In this document: in pieces, positions 25,070 through 34,912 of the stretch | Position numbering within the stretch: position 1 is the stretch's first letter | Layout of the letters: every line of letters starts with the position of its first letter | Assembly: GCF_024586915.1 (NCBI RefSeq) | Contig: NZ_JANBVS010000002.1 | Span: 558,001 to 622,000 of the forward strand | Reading direction: 5' to 3' | DNA length: 64,000 nucleotides | Source of the DNA: Bradyrhizobium sp. SRS-191 | GTDB lineage: Bacteria; Pseudomonadota; Alphaproteobacteria; Rhizobiales; Xanthobacteraceae | Translations under genes and position numbers: made by a program | Notes under the pieces: generated by a model | The model's database searches: none | Seen by the model: only the letters and a program-made list of their open reading frames with translations | Told to the model about the DNA's origin: nothing

Positions 25070-25966
25070 TCAGTTCGGTGAAAAGCCGTAGAGGCGGTGC
25101 GCGTTGTCGGCGAGCACGCGGTTGCGCGCGGCGGCGTCGGGCACCCAGTCGGCCAGTAAATCGAGCAGGTCGCCGACGTTCATCATGTGGCCGCGGTGTG
25201 CGACGTGCGGCCAGTCGGAGCCCCAGACGCAGCGGTCGGGCGCGGCCTCGTGGAGGCGGCGGACGAAGGGCACGGTGTCGGCATAAGGCGGGCCTGCGAC
25301 CGTGTTGCGGTAGGCGCCGGACAGCTTGACCCAGGCGCCGTCGCGCACCAGCGAGACCAGTGTCTGGAAGCCGGGATCGGCGAGGCCCCGCGACACCGGG
25401 AAGTGGCCCCAATGATCGATCACGATGGGGACCGCGAGCCCCTCCAGCCGCGGCGCCAGCGCCGGCAGGTCGGCGGCGTCGATCAGGAATTGCAAGTGCC
25501 AGCCGAGCTCGCGGGCGAGCGCCGCATAGTCCTGCAACTGACCGAACCCGATGCCGCCGCCGTAGAGGACGTTGAGGCGCAGGCCGACGATTCCGGCCTG
25601 CTGCAGCGCTGCCAACTCCCGGTCCGGCAGGCCGAGCGGGATCACTGCAATGCCGCGCAGCCGCTCGCGGTTGGCGCGCAGCGTCTCGACCATCAGGCTG
25701 TTGTCGGTGCCGTGGACGCTGACCTGGACCAGCACGCCATAGGTCATGCCTGTCGCATCGAGCATCGCCAGGTAGGATGCCGCAGTGGCCTCCGGCGGCG
25801 TATAGCTGCGCGTGGCCACGAAGGGATGGCGCGGCGGCAGCCCGATGACATGGGCGTGGGCGTCGACCGCGCCTGATGGCACGACGAAGCGGGAGGCCTT
25901 GCGCGGATGCGGATCGGGCCCCGCGCAGGCGGGAGCCCGTTCCGTTGAGGACGCGATCTCACGCAT
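25070..25966 (-). CDS. TIM-barrel amidohydrolase (PDC-hydrolase-like)
   Basis: The 298-aa protein matches the amidohydrolase_2 group that includes 2-pyrone-4,6-dicarboxylate hydrolase. Metal and active-site stretches are GAVDAHAHVIGLP near the N terminus, IVIDHWGHFPVSRG mid-protein, and CVWGSDWPHVAHRG near the C terminus. It probably hydrolyses a lactone or cyclic acid. The ATG at 25966 overlaps the stop of the upstream MFS transporter by 8 bp, so the two are translationally coupled. Together with the AraC gene this suggests uptake and breakdown of a small carboxylic acid or lactone. The substrate is inferred only. Confidence 0.85.
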   Translation of the reverse strand: MREIASSTERAPACAGPDPHPRKASRFVVPSGAVDAHAHVIGLPPRHPFVATRSYTPPEATAASYLAMLDATGMTYGVLVQVSVHGTDNSLMVETLRANRERLRGIAVIPLGLPDRELAALQQAGIVGLRLNVLYGGGIGFGQLQDYAALARELGWHLQFLIDAADLPALAPRLEGLAVPIVIDHWGHFPVSRGLADPGFQTLVSLVRDGAWVKLSGAYRNTVAGPPYADTVPFVRRLHEAAPDRCVWGSDWPHVAHRGHMMNVGDLLDLLADWVPDAAARNRVLADNAHRLYGFSPN

Positions 25967-27248
25967 CGGCTTGCAGCACCTTGCCGCGCGTCTCCGGCAG
26001 CGCATAGGCGGCGACGAAGAACAGCGCATAGGCGAACAGAGCGAACAGGCAGATCGCGGTGGCGAGCGAGGTCATCTGCGAGAGATAGCCGACCAGGAAC
26101 GGAAACAGCGCGCCGATGCCGCGGCCGAAATTGTAGCAGAAGCCCTGGCCGGAGCCGCGCAGGCGCGTGGGATAGAGCTCGGTCAGGAACGCGCCCATGC
26201 CGGAGAAATAGCCCGAGGCGAAGAAGCCGAGCGGAAAGCCGAGCAGCCACAGCACTTCGTTCGACAGCGGCAACTGGGTGTAGGCGGCGACGACGATCAT
26301 GGCGCCGAGCGAGAACACCAGGAACAGATTGCGCCGGCCGAAACGGTCCGCATACCAGGCGCCGACGAGGTAGCCGATGAAGGAGCCGATGATGAGGGCC
26401 GCGAGATAGCCGGTCGAGCTCACGATCGAGAGCTTGCGCTCGGTGGTGAGGAAGCGCGGCACCCAGAAGGTGATCGCGTAGTAACCACCCTGGCAGCCGG
26501 TGGCGACCAGCGAGGCGAGAATGGTGGTCTTCAGGATCGGGCCCTGGAAGATCTCCAGGATCGACGGGCTTTCGCCCGCGGCGGCGACCTTGGCGCGCGC
26601 GGCAGCCGCGACCTCGGGCTCCTTCACATAGGCGCGCAGATACAGCACCAGCAGCGCCGGCAACGCGCCGATCGCGAACATCCAGCGCCAGGCCTGATCG
26701 GCCGGCAGCAGCGAGAACAGAGCGGCTTGCGCCAGCACGGCCATGCCCCAGCCGACGGCCCAGCCGGACTGCACGCTGCCGACCGCGCGGCCGCGATACT
26801 CGGCGCGAATGGTCTCGCCCATCAGCACCGCGCCGGCCGCCCATTCACCGCCGAAGCCGAGGCCGAGCAGGGCGCGCAGCACCAGCAACTGCTCGAAGTT
26901 CTGCGCGAATGCGCACAGCAGCGAGAACAGCGAGAACCAGATGATGGTGAACTGCAAGGTGCGAACGCGGCCGATGCGGTCGGCGAGATAGCCCGCCGCC
27001 CAGCCGCCGAAGGCCGAGGCGAGCAGCGTCACCGTTCCGGCGAGGCCCGCGGTGCCGGCGTCGACCTTCCACAGCGCGATGATCGTGCCGATCACCAGCG
27101 GGTAGATCATGAAGTCCATGCCGTCGAGCGCCCAGCCGGTGGCGCAGGCCCAGAAGGTGCGCCGTTCGGCCGTGGTCATGCCATTGTAGAAGCCGGTGAG
27201 GCTCGTATCCTCGATCGGCACCACCGTCGTCTCTGCAGCTGTCGACAT
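25959..27248 (-). CDS. MFS transporter (carboxylate/aromatic acid type)
   Basis: The 429-aa inner-membrane protein has twelve likely helices. The MFS loop 2-3 signature is GYLADRIGRVRTLQF, and a matching one lies in the second half (AWYADRFGRRNLFL). GFGGEWAAGAVLMGE resembles the loop of sugar/aromatic acid:H+ symporters such as MhpT, PcaK and SHS-type carriers. FLTELYPTRLRGSGQG is typical of that branch. It precedes and overlaps the amidohydrolase gene, so it probably imports that enzyme's substrate. Confidence 0.9.
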   Translation of the reverse strand: MSTAAETTVVPIEDTSLTGFYNGMTTAERRTFWACATGWALDGMDFMIYPLVIGTIIALWKVDAGTAGLAGTVTLLASAFGGWAAGYLADRIGRVRTLQFTIIWFSLFSLLCAFAQNFEQLLVLRALLGLGFGGEWAAGAVLMGETIRAEYRGRAVGSVQSGWAVGWGMAVLAQAALFSLLPADQAWRWMFAIGALPALLVLYLRAYVKEPEVAAAARAKVAAAGESPSILEIFQGPILKTTILASLVATGCQGGYYAITFWVPRFLTTERKLSIVSSTGYLAALIIGSFIGYLVGAWYADRFGRRNLFLVFSLGAMIVVAAYTQLPLSNEVLWLLGFPLGFFASGYFSGMGAFLTELYPTRLRGSGQGFCYNFGRGIGALFPFLVGYLSQMTSLATAICLFALFAYALFFVAAYALPETRGKVLQADA

Positions 27249-27372
27249 GCTTCCCTCCCATGCGCCGCCCTTGTTGAACGGTCGACCCGCAGCAGAGTTC
27301 GCTGAAAGATCCGGCGACGTCTGTCAGAAAATCGCCGGGATGAGTGCCGCCGCACCCGGCTTTGTCAGGAAA

Positions 27373-28320
27373 TCACCGGCCGCCGCGCTGCAGGCGGCGA
27401 TAGCGTGCGGGGCTTTCGCCCGTCACCGCCCGGAAGGCGGCGCCGAAATGCGATTGCGAGGAGAAGCCGAGCGACAAGGCAATCTCCACGATCGGCAGGT
27501 TGGAGGTCGCGAGCAGCCGGCGCGCGGCCGTTACGCGTTGCTCGACGACGAACCGATGCGGTGTCGTTCCCGTCGCCTGCTTGAAACTGCGGAGGAAGGA
27601 GGAGGGGCTCATGCCCGCCACCTCTGCCATTGCGGCCAGCGTGACCGGCGCACCGGGATCGGCGCGCACGAACTCCGTGACGCGCGCCTGCATCCGGTCG
27701 TCCAGCGGCGGCACCTGCTCCGATCCGGGCGGGCGCTGCGCCGCGTAGCGGTCCGAGACGTGCAGAGCGAGCGTGTAGGCGAACTGCTCGGCGAGCAGCC
27801 GGCTCGGCCTGCCGCCATCGCCGCAACTCTCGACCAGCCGCTTCGCCGCGGCTTCCAGCATCGGATCCTCGGTGTCCCAGGCTTGGTGCGTCAGCGTGAC
27901 CGGCGCTGCGGAGCCGCGGGAGGCCGCGACCTCCTTCAGCAGGGCATCGCCGAGATACAGAATGAGTAGCGGACCTGAGCGGACCTCCGGCACGGCATCG
28001 ACCACCACACTGCAGCCGGGCTGGCCGATCCGGAAACGCCCCGCGCTGACAGGCGCATCGCGCCGGACCGTGCCATTCTCGATCAGGACGTGACGGCGGA
28101 CGTCGTACAACGTGATCGCCACCGTCGGGACCGGCAGCTCGCCATACTCGTAAAGATGCGGCCCGGTGACCTCGCTGATCGCCGCGGCAAACCCGGCCGT
28201 CGACCACAGGTCGATCAGCGCCGATTGGCGTCGTCCCGTGACGCGCTCGGCATGGCGAAGGGGGTGGAGCTGCATGGGGCGGGGTGCGTCTGGCTGAATG
28301 GATGAACGTAGATTTAGCAT
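27373..28320 (-). CDS. AraC-family transcriptional regulator
   Basis: The 315-aa protein has an N-terminal ligand-sensing half of no clear subfamily and a C-terminal AraC/XylS double HTH (about residues 215-312). The DNA-binding stretches are LAAMAEVAGMSPSSFLRSFK and LPIVEIALSLGFSSQSHFGA, then FRAVTGESPARYRR. It lies 124 bp upstream of the MFS-amidohydrolase pair in the same direction and probably controls it. The start at 28320 has no clear ribosome site; an ATG at 28275 is possible. Confidence 0.88.
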   Translation of the reverse strand: MLNLRSSIQPDAPRPMQLHPLRHAERVTGRRQSALIDLWSTAGFAAAISEVTGPHLYEYGELPVPTVAITLYDVRRHVLIENGTVRRDAPVSAGRFRIGQPGCSVVVDAVPEVRSGPLLILYLGDALLKEVAASRGSAAPVTLTHQAWDTEDPMLEAAAKRLVESCGDGGRPSRLLAEQFAYTLALHVSDRYAAQRPPGSEQVPPLDDRMQARVTEFVRADPGAPVTLAAMAEVAGMSPSSFLRSFKQATGTTPHRFVVEQRVTAARRLLATSNLPIVEIALSLGFSSQSHFGAAFRAVTGESPARYRRLQRGGR

Positions 28321-28386
28321 TTTCTTGGCGGTCTGGCGACCGCAGGGTAGGTACGGCGCGGCGTTCTCCAGGGCATTCGGCTTTTT

Positions 28387-28704
28387 CTACTCACGCGAAG
28401 CCGGCTTTTCGAATGCCGTTCTACGTGCGGAGAGAGCCTGCAAAGCGCCGAAATCACCGCGGATCAGCGCTTCCTTTTTTGCGCGGCTCCACTTCTTCAG
28501 TCTGCGTTCGTTCTCGATCGCGTTCGTGATCCGCTCGAACCATTCAGAGTAGACCAACTTCACTGGGCGCCGTGCCAGCGTGTAGCCGCCAAACGTCCCG
28601 TCATTGTGTTGGGCCAGCCGCATCTCCAGCGACGTCCTGGTCCTGCCGATATAGAGACGGCCGTCGGCGCAAAGCAGGATGTAGAGATAGGCGCCTTCGG
28701 TCAC
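28387..28704 (-). CDS. GIY-YIG nuclease domain protein
   Basis: The 105-aa protein is essentially one GIY-YIG domain: YLYILLCADGRLYIGRT holds the two tyrosine motifs, MRLAQHNDGT the conserved Arg/His region, and AIENERRLKKWSRAKKEALI the conserved Glu and basic helix. It resembles the small UPF0213/YhbQ-like single-domain nucleases of unknown role. The GTG at 28704 is chosen because GAGGAGG lies six bases upstream. An ATG at 28776 would place its N terminus inside repeat DNA. Its 5' end abuts a cluster of intergenic repeats (28722-29225). Confidence 0.88.
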   Translation of the reverse strand: MTEGAYLYILLCADGRLYIGRTRTSLEMRLAQHNDGTFGGYTLARRPVKLVYSEWFERITNAIENERRLKKWSRAKKEALIRGDFGALQALSARRTAFEKPASRE

Positions 28705-28721
28705 GGCTGTCCTCCTCAGCT

Positions 28722-28774
28722 TCTCCTCACCCTGAGGAGCCCGCCCAAAGGCGGGCGTCTCGAAGGGCGAGGCC
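28722..28774. repeat. Partial copy of the ~219-bp repeat (3' end)
   Basis: TCCTCACCCTGAGGAGCCCG then GCGTCTCGAAGGGCGAGGCC corresponds to the last third of the full element, shortened in the middle. It lies directly upstream of the GIY-YIG ribosome site. Confidence 0.75.
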
Positions 28775-28780
28775 ATGGTC

Positions 28781-29000
28781 CGGGCCTCATGGTTCGAGAC
28801 GCGCCGCGTGCGACAGCCTCGCCTTCTATCGGCCCGATCGGCGCGGCGCTCCTCACCACGAGGGTCCAGCTCCGAAACCTGAGCGGCAAATGGACTACGA
28901 GCAGCGTGCTCGTGGAGAGGACAAAAAGCAACTCCGGAGCATGCTCAAGCTCCTCATCCTGAGGAGCTTGGCGAAGCCAAGCGTCTCGAAGGACGAGGCC
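28781..29000. repeat. Full copy of the ~219-bp repeat (tandem copy 1)
   Basis: CGGGCCTCATGGTTCGAGAC to GGACGAGGCC. It is colinear with 24748-24966 and is followed after 6 bases (ACGGTC) by another full copy, giving a tandem unit of about 226 bp. Confidence 0.9.
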
Positions 29001-29006
29001 ACGGTC

Positions 29007-29225
29007 CGGGCCTCATGGTTCGAGACGCGCCGCGTGCGAGGGCTTCGCCTTGTATCGGCCCGATCGGCGCGGCGCTCCTCACCATGAGGGTCGAGCGCCG
29101 AAACCGGAGCCGCACATGGATCATGAGCAGCGTGCTCGTGGAGAGGAGAAAAAGCAACTCCGGGGCATGCTCATGCTCCTCATCCTGACGAGCTTGGCGA
29201 AGCCAAGCGTCTCGAAGGACGAGGC
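29007..29225. repeat. Full copy of the ~219-bp repeat (tandem copy 2)
   Basis: It begins CGGGCCTCATGGTTCGAGAC and ends GGACGAGGCCC. A few scattered differences from copy 1 (for example GACGAGCTTGG for GAGGAGCTTGG) show the two have drifted apart. It ends just before the glnA terminator. Confidence 0.9.
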
Positions 29226-29245
29226 CCGTGACTTCGCTCGCCGAA

Positions 29246-29275
29246 ACAAAAAGGGCGCCCCGCGAGGGGCGCCCT
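29246..29275 (-). terminator. Rho-independent terminator of glnA
   Basis: On the minus strand GGGCGCCCC (29274-29266), a 4-base loop, and GGGGCGCCC (29261-29253) are followed by TTTTTGT. It lies 31 bp past the glnA stop. Confidence 0.9.
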
Positions 29276-29305
29276 GGTGTCGTTTCCGCCGATCGGTCGG
29301 GCTTG

Positions 29306-30715
29306 TCAGCCCGAGTAGTACATGTCGAACTCGACCGGGTGCGGGGTCATTTCGAAGCGCTCGACCTCGGTCATCTTCAGCGCGATGTAGCTGTCGATGA
29401 AGTCGTCGTCGAACACGCCGCCGGCCTTCAGGAAGGCGCGGTCCTTGTCGAGGTTCTCGAGCGCCTCGCGGAGCGAACCGCAGACGGTCGGGATCTGCTT
29501 CAGCTCTTCCTTCGGCAGGTCGTAGAGGTCCTTGTCCATCGCCGGGCCCGGATCGAGCTTGTTCTTTACGCCGTCGAGGCCGGCCATCAGCATCGCGGCG
29601 AAGCCGAGATAGGGGTTGGCGAGCGGATCGGGGAAGCGGACCTCGACGCGCTTGGCCTTCGGCGAGGAGGTGTAGGGGATGCGGCACGAGGCCGAGCGGT
29701 TGCGCGCGGAGTAGGCGAGCAGCACCGGCGCCTCATAGCCCGGGACCAGACGCTTGTAGGAGTTGGTCGACGGGTTGGTGAAGGCGTTGATGGCCTTGGC
29801 GTGCTTGATGATGCCGGCGATGTAGGACAGGCAGGTCTCCGACAGGTCGGAATACTTGTTGCCCGCGAACACCGGCTTGCCGTCCTTCCAGATCGACTGG
29901 TGAACGTGCATGCCCGAGCCGTTGTCGCCGTAGACCGGCTTCGGCATGAAGGTGGCGGTCTTGCCGTAGATGTGCGCGACCTGGTGGATGCAGTATTTGT
30001 AGATCTGCATCTGGTCGGCCATCAGCGTCAGCGTGTCGAACTTCATGCCGAGCTCGTGCTGGGCAGAGGCGACCTCGTGATGGTGCTTCTCGACCTTGAC
30101 GCCCATGCGGGCCATCGCGCCCAGCATCTCCGAGCGCATGTCCTGCACGGAGTCCTGCGGCGGCACCGGGAAGTAGCCGGCCTTGGTGCGGATGCGGTGG
30201 CCGAGATTGCCGCCCTCATACTCGGTGTCCGAGTTGGTCGGCAGCTCCGAGGAGTCGAGGCGGAAGCCGGTGTTGTAGGGCGAGGAGCTGTAGCGGACGT
30301 CGTCGAACACGAAGAACTCGGCTTCGGGGCCGACGAACACCGTGTCGCCCACGCCCATCGACTTCACCATGGCCTCGGCCTTCTTGGCGATGCCGCGGGG
30401 GTCACGGTTGTACGGCTCGCCGGTGGTCGGCTCGAGCACGTCGCAGGTAATGATCATGGTGGTTTCGGCGAAGAACGGATCGATCGTCGCGGTCACCGGG
30501 TCGGGCATCAGGCACATGTCGGATTCGTTGATCGCCTTCCAGCCGGCGATCGAGGAGCCGTCGAACATGGTGCCTTCGGCGAAAATGTCTTCGTCGATCA
30601 TGCTGACGTCGAAGGTGACGTGCTGCCACTTGCCCCGCGGATCGGTGAAGCGGAGGTCGACGTATTTGACGTCGTTGTCTTTGATTGCCTTCAAGACGTC
30701 CTTGGCGGTCTTCAT
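29306..30715 (-). CDS. glnA: Glutamine synthetase type I
   Basis: The 469-aa enzyme makes glutamine from glutamate, ammonia and ATP as a dodecamer. Typical stretches are [43 protein letters not shown], and [17 protein letters not shown]. The adenylylation tyrosine is in [12 protein letters not shown], so activity should be set by GlnE. The ATG at 30715 follows AGAGGGG. It lies downstream of glnB in the usual glnBA order, with its own terminator. Confidence 0.98.
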   Translation of the reverse strand: MKTAKDVLKAIKDNDVKYVDLRFTDPRGKWQHVTFDVSMIDEDIFAEGTMFDGSSIAGWKAINESDMCLMPDPVTATIDPFFAETTMIITCDVLEPTTGEPYNRDPRGIAKKAEAMVKSMGVGDTVFVGPEAEFFVFDDVRYSSSPYNTGFRLDSSELPTNSDTEYEGGNLGHRIRTKAGYFPVPPQDSVQDMRSEMLGAMARMGVKVEKHHHEVASAQHELGMKFDTLTLMADQMQIYKYCIHQVAHIYGKTATFMPKPVYGDNGSGMHVHQSIWKDGKPVFAGNKYSDLSETCLSYIAGIIKHAKAINAFTNPSTNSYKRLVPGYEAPVLLAYSARNRSASCRIPYTSSPKAKRVEVRFPDPLANPYLGFAAMLMAGLDGVKNKLDPGPAMDKDLYDLPKEELKQIPTVCGSLREALENLDKDRAFLKAGGVFDDDFIDSYIALKMTEVERFEMTPHPVEFDMYYSG

Positions 30716-30900
30716 GAATACCCCTCTTGGCTGAAACGTCACGGCCCGGCGCGGGACGGCGTCCGCGGGTCATGCTCCATTAGCCTCGCCGGGGGACCAA
30801 GACAATATCGGAAAACGCCAAAAAGGCCGCATGCAGATGCCTCCTAGAGGACATCTCAGCTGCCTGAACGCTGCTTGTGCAGCGGATCTTCTCGGCGGAG

Positions 30901-30929
30901 GGCCTGGAGCGACATCGCCGTTCCAGGCC
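30901..30929. other. Hairpin in the glnB-glnA spacer
   Basis: GGCCTGGA (30901-30908) pairs with TCCAGGCC (30922-30929). A second possible pair, GGGGCT (30938-30943) with AGCCCC (30961-30966), sits right after the glnB stop. There is no T-run, so it is not a clear terminator. It may be a processing or partial stop signal that sets glnA level separately from glnB. The rest of the 254-bp spacer shows no motif I can name. Confidence 0.5.
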
Positions 30930-30969
30930 GCCCGCTTGGGGCTCCAGCCCTTGAGGCGTCAGCCCCGGG

Positions 30970-31851
<882 letters not shown>

Positions 31852-33351
31852 ATGGAAGTCTTGACCACGAGCGAAATGGAGCGCGCCGACCGGCTGACGA
31901 TCGCGGCCGGTACGCCCGGATTCTCGCTGATGCTGAGCGCCGGCCAGGCGGTCGCCGCCGCCGCCATGGACCTCGTCGAGGAGGGGCCGATCCTGGTCGT
32001 GTGCGGCCCCGGCAACAATGGCGGCGACGGCTTCGTCGCGGCCGCCGAGCTCGCAGCCCAAGGCCGCGACGTCTCGGTCATCCTGATGTGCGAGCGCGAT
32101 GCGCTGCAGGGCGATGCGGCCTCCGCCGCCAAGGGCTGGAAGTTTCCGGTGCTGCCGTTCACGCCGCAGGCGATCGGCAAGCCCGCGCTGATCATCGATG
32201 CGCTGTTCGGCGCCGGTCTCAGCCGTGCGGTCACCGGCGAGCCGCATGACGTCATCGCGGCGATCAATGCCAATGGCGCGCCGGTGCTCGCGGTCGATCT
32301 GCCGAGCGGCATCAACGGCACCACCGGGACAGTCATGGGCATCGCCGTCAGGGCGACGGAGACCGTGACCTTCTTCCGCAAGAAGCCGGCGCATCTGTTG
32401 CTGCCCGGACGCCAGCATTGCGGCCGCGTCCGGCTCGCCGACATCGGCATCGATCCGCAGGTGCTCGACGAGATCAAGCCGCAGGCGTTCCAGAACGAGC
32501 CGGAGCTCTGGCACGGCCGCTTTCCCGTGCCGCGCATTGACGGTCACAAATATGCGCGCGGGCATGTGCTCGCGGTGTCCGGCGATGTCACGGCCACGGG
32601 CGCGTCGCGCATGGCCGCGCGGGCTGCCTTGCGGGCCGGCGCCGGCCTCGTCACGCTGGCCTCGCCGCTGTCAGCGCTGACGGTCAACGCGTCGGCGCTG
32701 ACGGCGGTGATGGTCCGCGCTGCCGACACCGCGATCGAGTTCGGCGAGCTGGTCGGCGACAAGCGCTACAACACCTGCATCATCGGCCCGGGCACGGGTG
32801 TCAGCGAGCGCACGCGCGATCTCGTCTTCACCGCGCTCTCGGCTCAGCGTCATCTGGTGCTGGACGCGGATGCGCTGACGAGCTTCGCCGATGCGCCGGA
32901 GCGGCTGTTCGAGCCGATCCGGGCGATGGCGGACGCGCAGATCGTGCTGACCCCGCATGAGGGCGAATTCCCGCGGCTGTTCTCGGATCTCAGCAACAAG
33001 AATCCCGGCCGCTCCAAGCTCGAGCGGGTCCGCGCCGCCGCCGCACGCTGTGGCGCCGTCGTGCTGCTGAAGGGCGCCGACACCACAGTCGCAGCTCCCG
33101 ACGGCCGCGCCGCCATCGCCGCCAACGGGCCGCCCTGGCTCGCCACTGCCGGCGCCGGCGACGTGCTCGCCGGCATCATCGCAGGGCTCCTGGCGCAGGG
33201 CGTCCCGGCGTTCGAGGCCGCCTGCATCGGCGTCTGGATGCATGGCGAGGCGGGCTCGGAGGCGGGGCCTGGGCTGATCGCGGAGGATCTGACGGAGACG
33301 CTGCCGGCGGTGTTCCGGCGGCTGTATGATCGGTTGGGGATCGAGTATTGA
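31852..33351 (+). CDS. nnr: Bifunctional NAD(P)H-hydrate epimerase/dehydratase
   Basis: The 499-aa protein repairs damaged NADHX and NADPHX. The N-terminal epimerase half (about residues 1-215) carries ILVVCGPGNNGGDGFVAA and LIIDALFGAGLSRAV, then AVDLPSGINGTTG. The C-terminal ADP-dependent dehydratase half (about 225-499) has HKYARGHVLAVSGD, then VLTPHEGEFPRLF and the nucleotide site NGPPWLATAGAGDVLAGIIAG. Fusion of both domains is standard for the E. coli-type enzyme. The stop overlaps the next gene's TTG by 4 bp. Confidence 0.95.
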   Translation: MEVLTTSEMERADRLTIAAGTPGFSLMLSAGQAVAAAAMDLVEEGPILVVCGPGNNGGDGFVAAAELAAQGRDVSVILMCERDALQGDAASAAKGWKFPVLPFTPQAIGKPALIIDALFGAGLSRAVTGEPHDVIAAINANGAPVLAVDLPSGINGTTGTVMGIAVRATETVTFFRKKPAHLLLPGRQHCGRVRLADIGIDPQVLDEIKPQAFQNEPELWHGRFPVPRIDGHKYARGHVLAVSGDVTATGASRMAARAALRAGAGLVTLASPLSALTVNASALTAVMVRAADTAIEFGELVGDKRYNTCIIGPGTGVSERTRDLVFTALSAQRHLVLDADALTSFADAPERLFEPIRAMADAQIVLTPHEGEFPRLFSDLSNKNPGRSKLERVRAAAARCGAVVLLKGADTTVAAPDGRAAIAANGPPWLATAGAGDVLAGIIAGLLAQGVPAFEAACIGVWMHGEAGSEAGPGLIAEDLTETLPAVFRRLYDRLGIEY

Positions 33352-33800
33352 CGTTGCCGGTCGCCATGCGGCGTCTCGAACTGTCCGACATGGACGCCTC
33401 CGCGCGCCTGCACCGCGCGGCCTTCGATGCCGCTCTGCCATGGCTTGCCGGTCTGCATACGCCGGACGAGGATCGCTGGTTTTATCGCGAGCGCGTGTTT
33501 CGCGACTGCGAGCTGTGGGGAGCTTTCTCCGGCGACGACCTGGCGGGCCTCATTGCTCTCCGTGCGGGATGGATCGATCAGCTCTACGTCGGACCCGGAG
33601 CGCAGGGGCGAGGCGTTGGCAGTGCGCTGCTCGACGTCGCCAAGCTAGGCTCGGACCGTCTGCAGCTCTGGACGTTCCAGCGCAACATCGCTGCGCGCCG
33701 CTTCTATGAGCGGCGCGGTTTCCTGCTCGTCGAGGAAACGGACGGGGCCCACAACGAAGAGCGCGAGCCCGACGCGCTCTATTGCTGGGCGCGCCTCTGA
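33348..33800 (+). CDS. GNAT N-acetyltransferase
   Basis: The 150-aa protein has one GNAT domain. The acetyl-CoA loop is QLYVGPGAQGRGVGSALLD, and the C-terminal strand pair is NIAARRFYERRGFLLVEET. The substrate is unknown. The start is either TTG at 33348, overlapping the previous stop with GGGGA upstream, or ATG at 33366 (MRRLELSDMD), which has no clear site. It is probably cotranscribed with the upstream repair gene. Confidence 0.85.
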   Translation: MTLPVAMRRLELSDMDASARLHRAAFDAALPWLAGLHTPDEDRWFYRERVFRDCELWGAFSGDDLAGLIALRAGWIDQLYVGPGAQGRGVGSALLDVAKLGSDRLQLWTFQRNIAARRFYERRGFLLVEETDGAHNEEREPDALYCWARL

Positions 33801-33804
33801 TGAT

Positions 33805-34887
33805 TCACGTCACCTGATACTTCGCCACCGCGCTCTCGTTCCATGCGAGGCCGAGGCCCGGGCCTTTCGCCGTGACCTTGCCGTCGATCACCTGCAGCGG
33901 CTCGGCGAGGATGGCGCCGGCGAAGTCGAGCACCTCGAGGAAGTGCGCGGTCGGCGTCACCGCCAGCACATGGGCGCTGGCCTCTGGCAGGATGTGGCTC
34001 GACATCGGGATCGACGCGGCGTCGGCTTGGCCTGCGACATTGAGCCAGCCGGTGATGCCGCCGACCTTCATCAGGTCGGGCATGATGAAGTCGGACGCGC
34101 CGGTCGCGATCGCTTCGGCAAAGCCGCGCGGAAACCACCAGTTCTCGCCGGCCTGGATCGGAATCTCCGAGCGCTCGCGCACCCGGGCATGGCCGGAGAG
34201 GTTTTCCTGCGGCACCGGCTCCTCGATCCAGGTCAGGTCGTAAATGGCAAGGCGGCTGATTCTGCGCGTGGCCTCCGTGGGATCGAGCGATTGGTTGAAG
34301 TCGAGCATCAGCGCCATGTCCGGGCCGAGCAGGGCGCGCAGGCCCTCGATCATCGCTTCGTCGGTCGCGAGGTCGCCATGGCCGCCCTTGGTCTTGATGG
34401 CGCGGAAGCCGTGCTCGTTGCGCGCGGTGCGCAAGGTCCGCTCGTCCGCCTTGGCATCGAGCACGCCATAGCTGTCATAGGCAGGGATCGGGCGGGCGCT
34501 GCCTCCGAGGAGCTCGACGACGGGCTTGTTCGCGAGCCTGCCCAGCGCATCCCAGAACGCCATGTCGAGGCCCGACACGGCCATGCCCACCAGGCCCTGC
34601 CAGCCGAGCAGGCGAAACTTGGCGTCCATCGCCTTCATCAGATCGAACGGGACCAAGGCCTTGCCTTGGAGTTCGCGCCCGATGTCCTCGACCAGATGCA
34701 CGAGCGGCTTCAAGGCCAGCTTGGTGTAAGCGAAGAGATAGGAATGGCCGGTAACCCCCTGATCGGTCGTGACGTCGATCAGCACCAACGGTCCGGAGTC
34801 GATGACGCCGAAGGCGTTGCGCAGGGGACGTTTCATCGGGGTGACGACGGCGCGCGCGGTGACGCCGGTGATGGCAGCTGTTGTCAT
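33805..34887 (-). CDS. Mandelate racemase-type enolase superfamily enzyme
   Basis: The 360-aa protein keeps the full mandelate-racemase active-site set: AIKTKGGHGD (the K-x-K bases), MLDFNQSLDPTEA (Asp ligand), TWIEEPVPQE (Glu ligand), IQAGENWWFPRG (Glu ligand), and IPMSSHILPEASAH (His base and Glu). The run of identities around NQSLD, GENW and MSSH to Pseudomonas mandelate racemase as I remember it is high. It may racemise mandelate or a related 2-hydroxy acid, or dehydrate an acid sugar. It lies 25 bp downstream of the cupredoxin-fold gene in the same direction and is convergent with the GNAT gene. Confidence 0.9.
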   Translation of the reverse strand: MTTAAITGVTARAVVTPMKRPLRNAFGVIDSGPLVLIDVTTDQGVTGHSYLFAYTKLALKPLVHLVEDIGRELQGKALVPFDLMKAMDAKFRLLGWQGLVGMAVSGLDMAFWDALGRLANKPVVELLGGSARPIPAYDSYGVLDAKADERTLRTARNEHGFRAIKTKGGHGDLATDEAMIEGLRALLGPDMALMLDFNQSLDPTEATRRISRLAIYDLTWIEEPVPQENLSGHARVRERSEIPIQAGENWWFPRGFAEAIATGASDFIMPDLMKVGGITGWLNVAGQADAASIPMSSHILPEASAHVLAVTPTAHFLEVLDFAGAILAEPLQVIDGKVTAKGPGLGLAWNESAVAKYQVT

Positions 34888-34912
34888 GGGGAGTTCTCCC
34901 TGGTTCGTTTCC

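Noticed and set aside
24748..29225. A CRISPR array
   Set aside because: Repeats are about 219 bp, few, palindromic and without regular unique spacers, and there are no cas genes.
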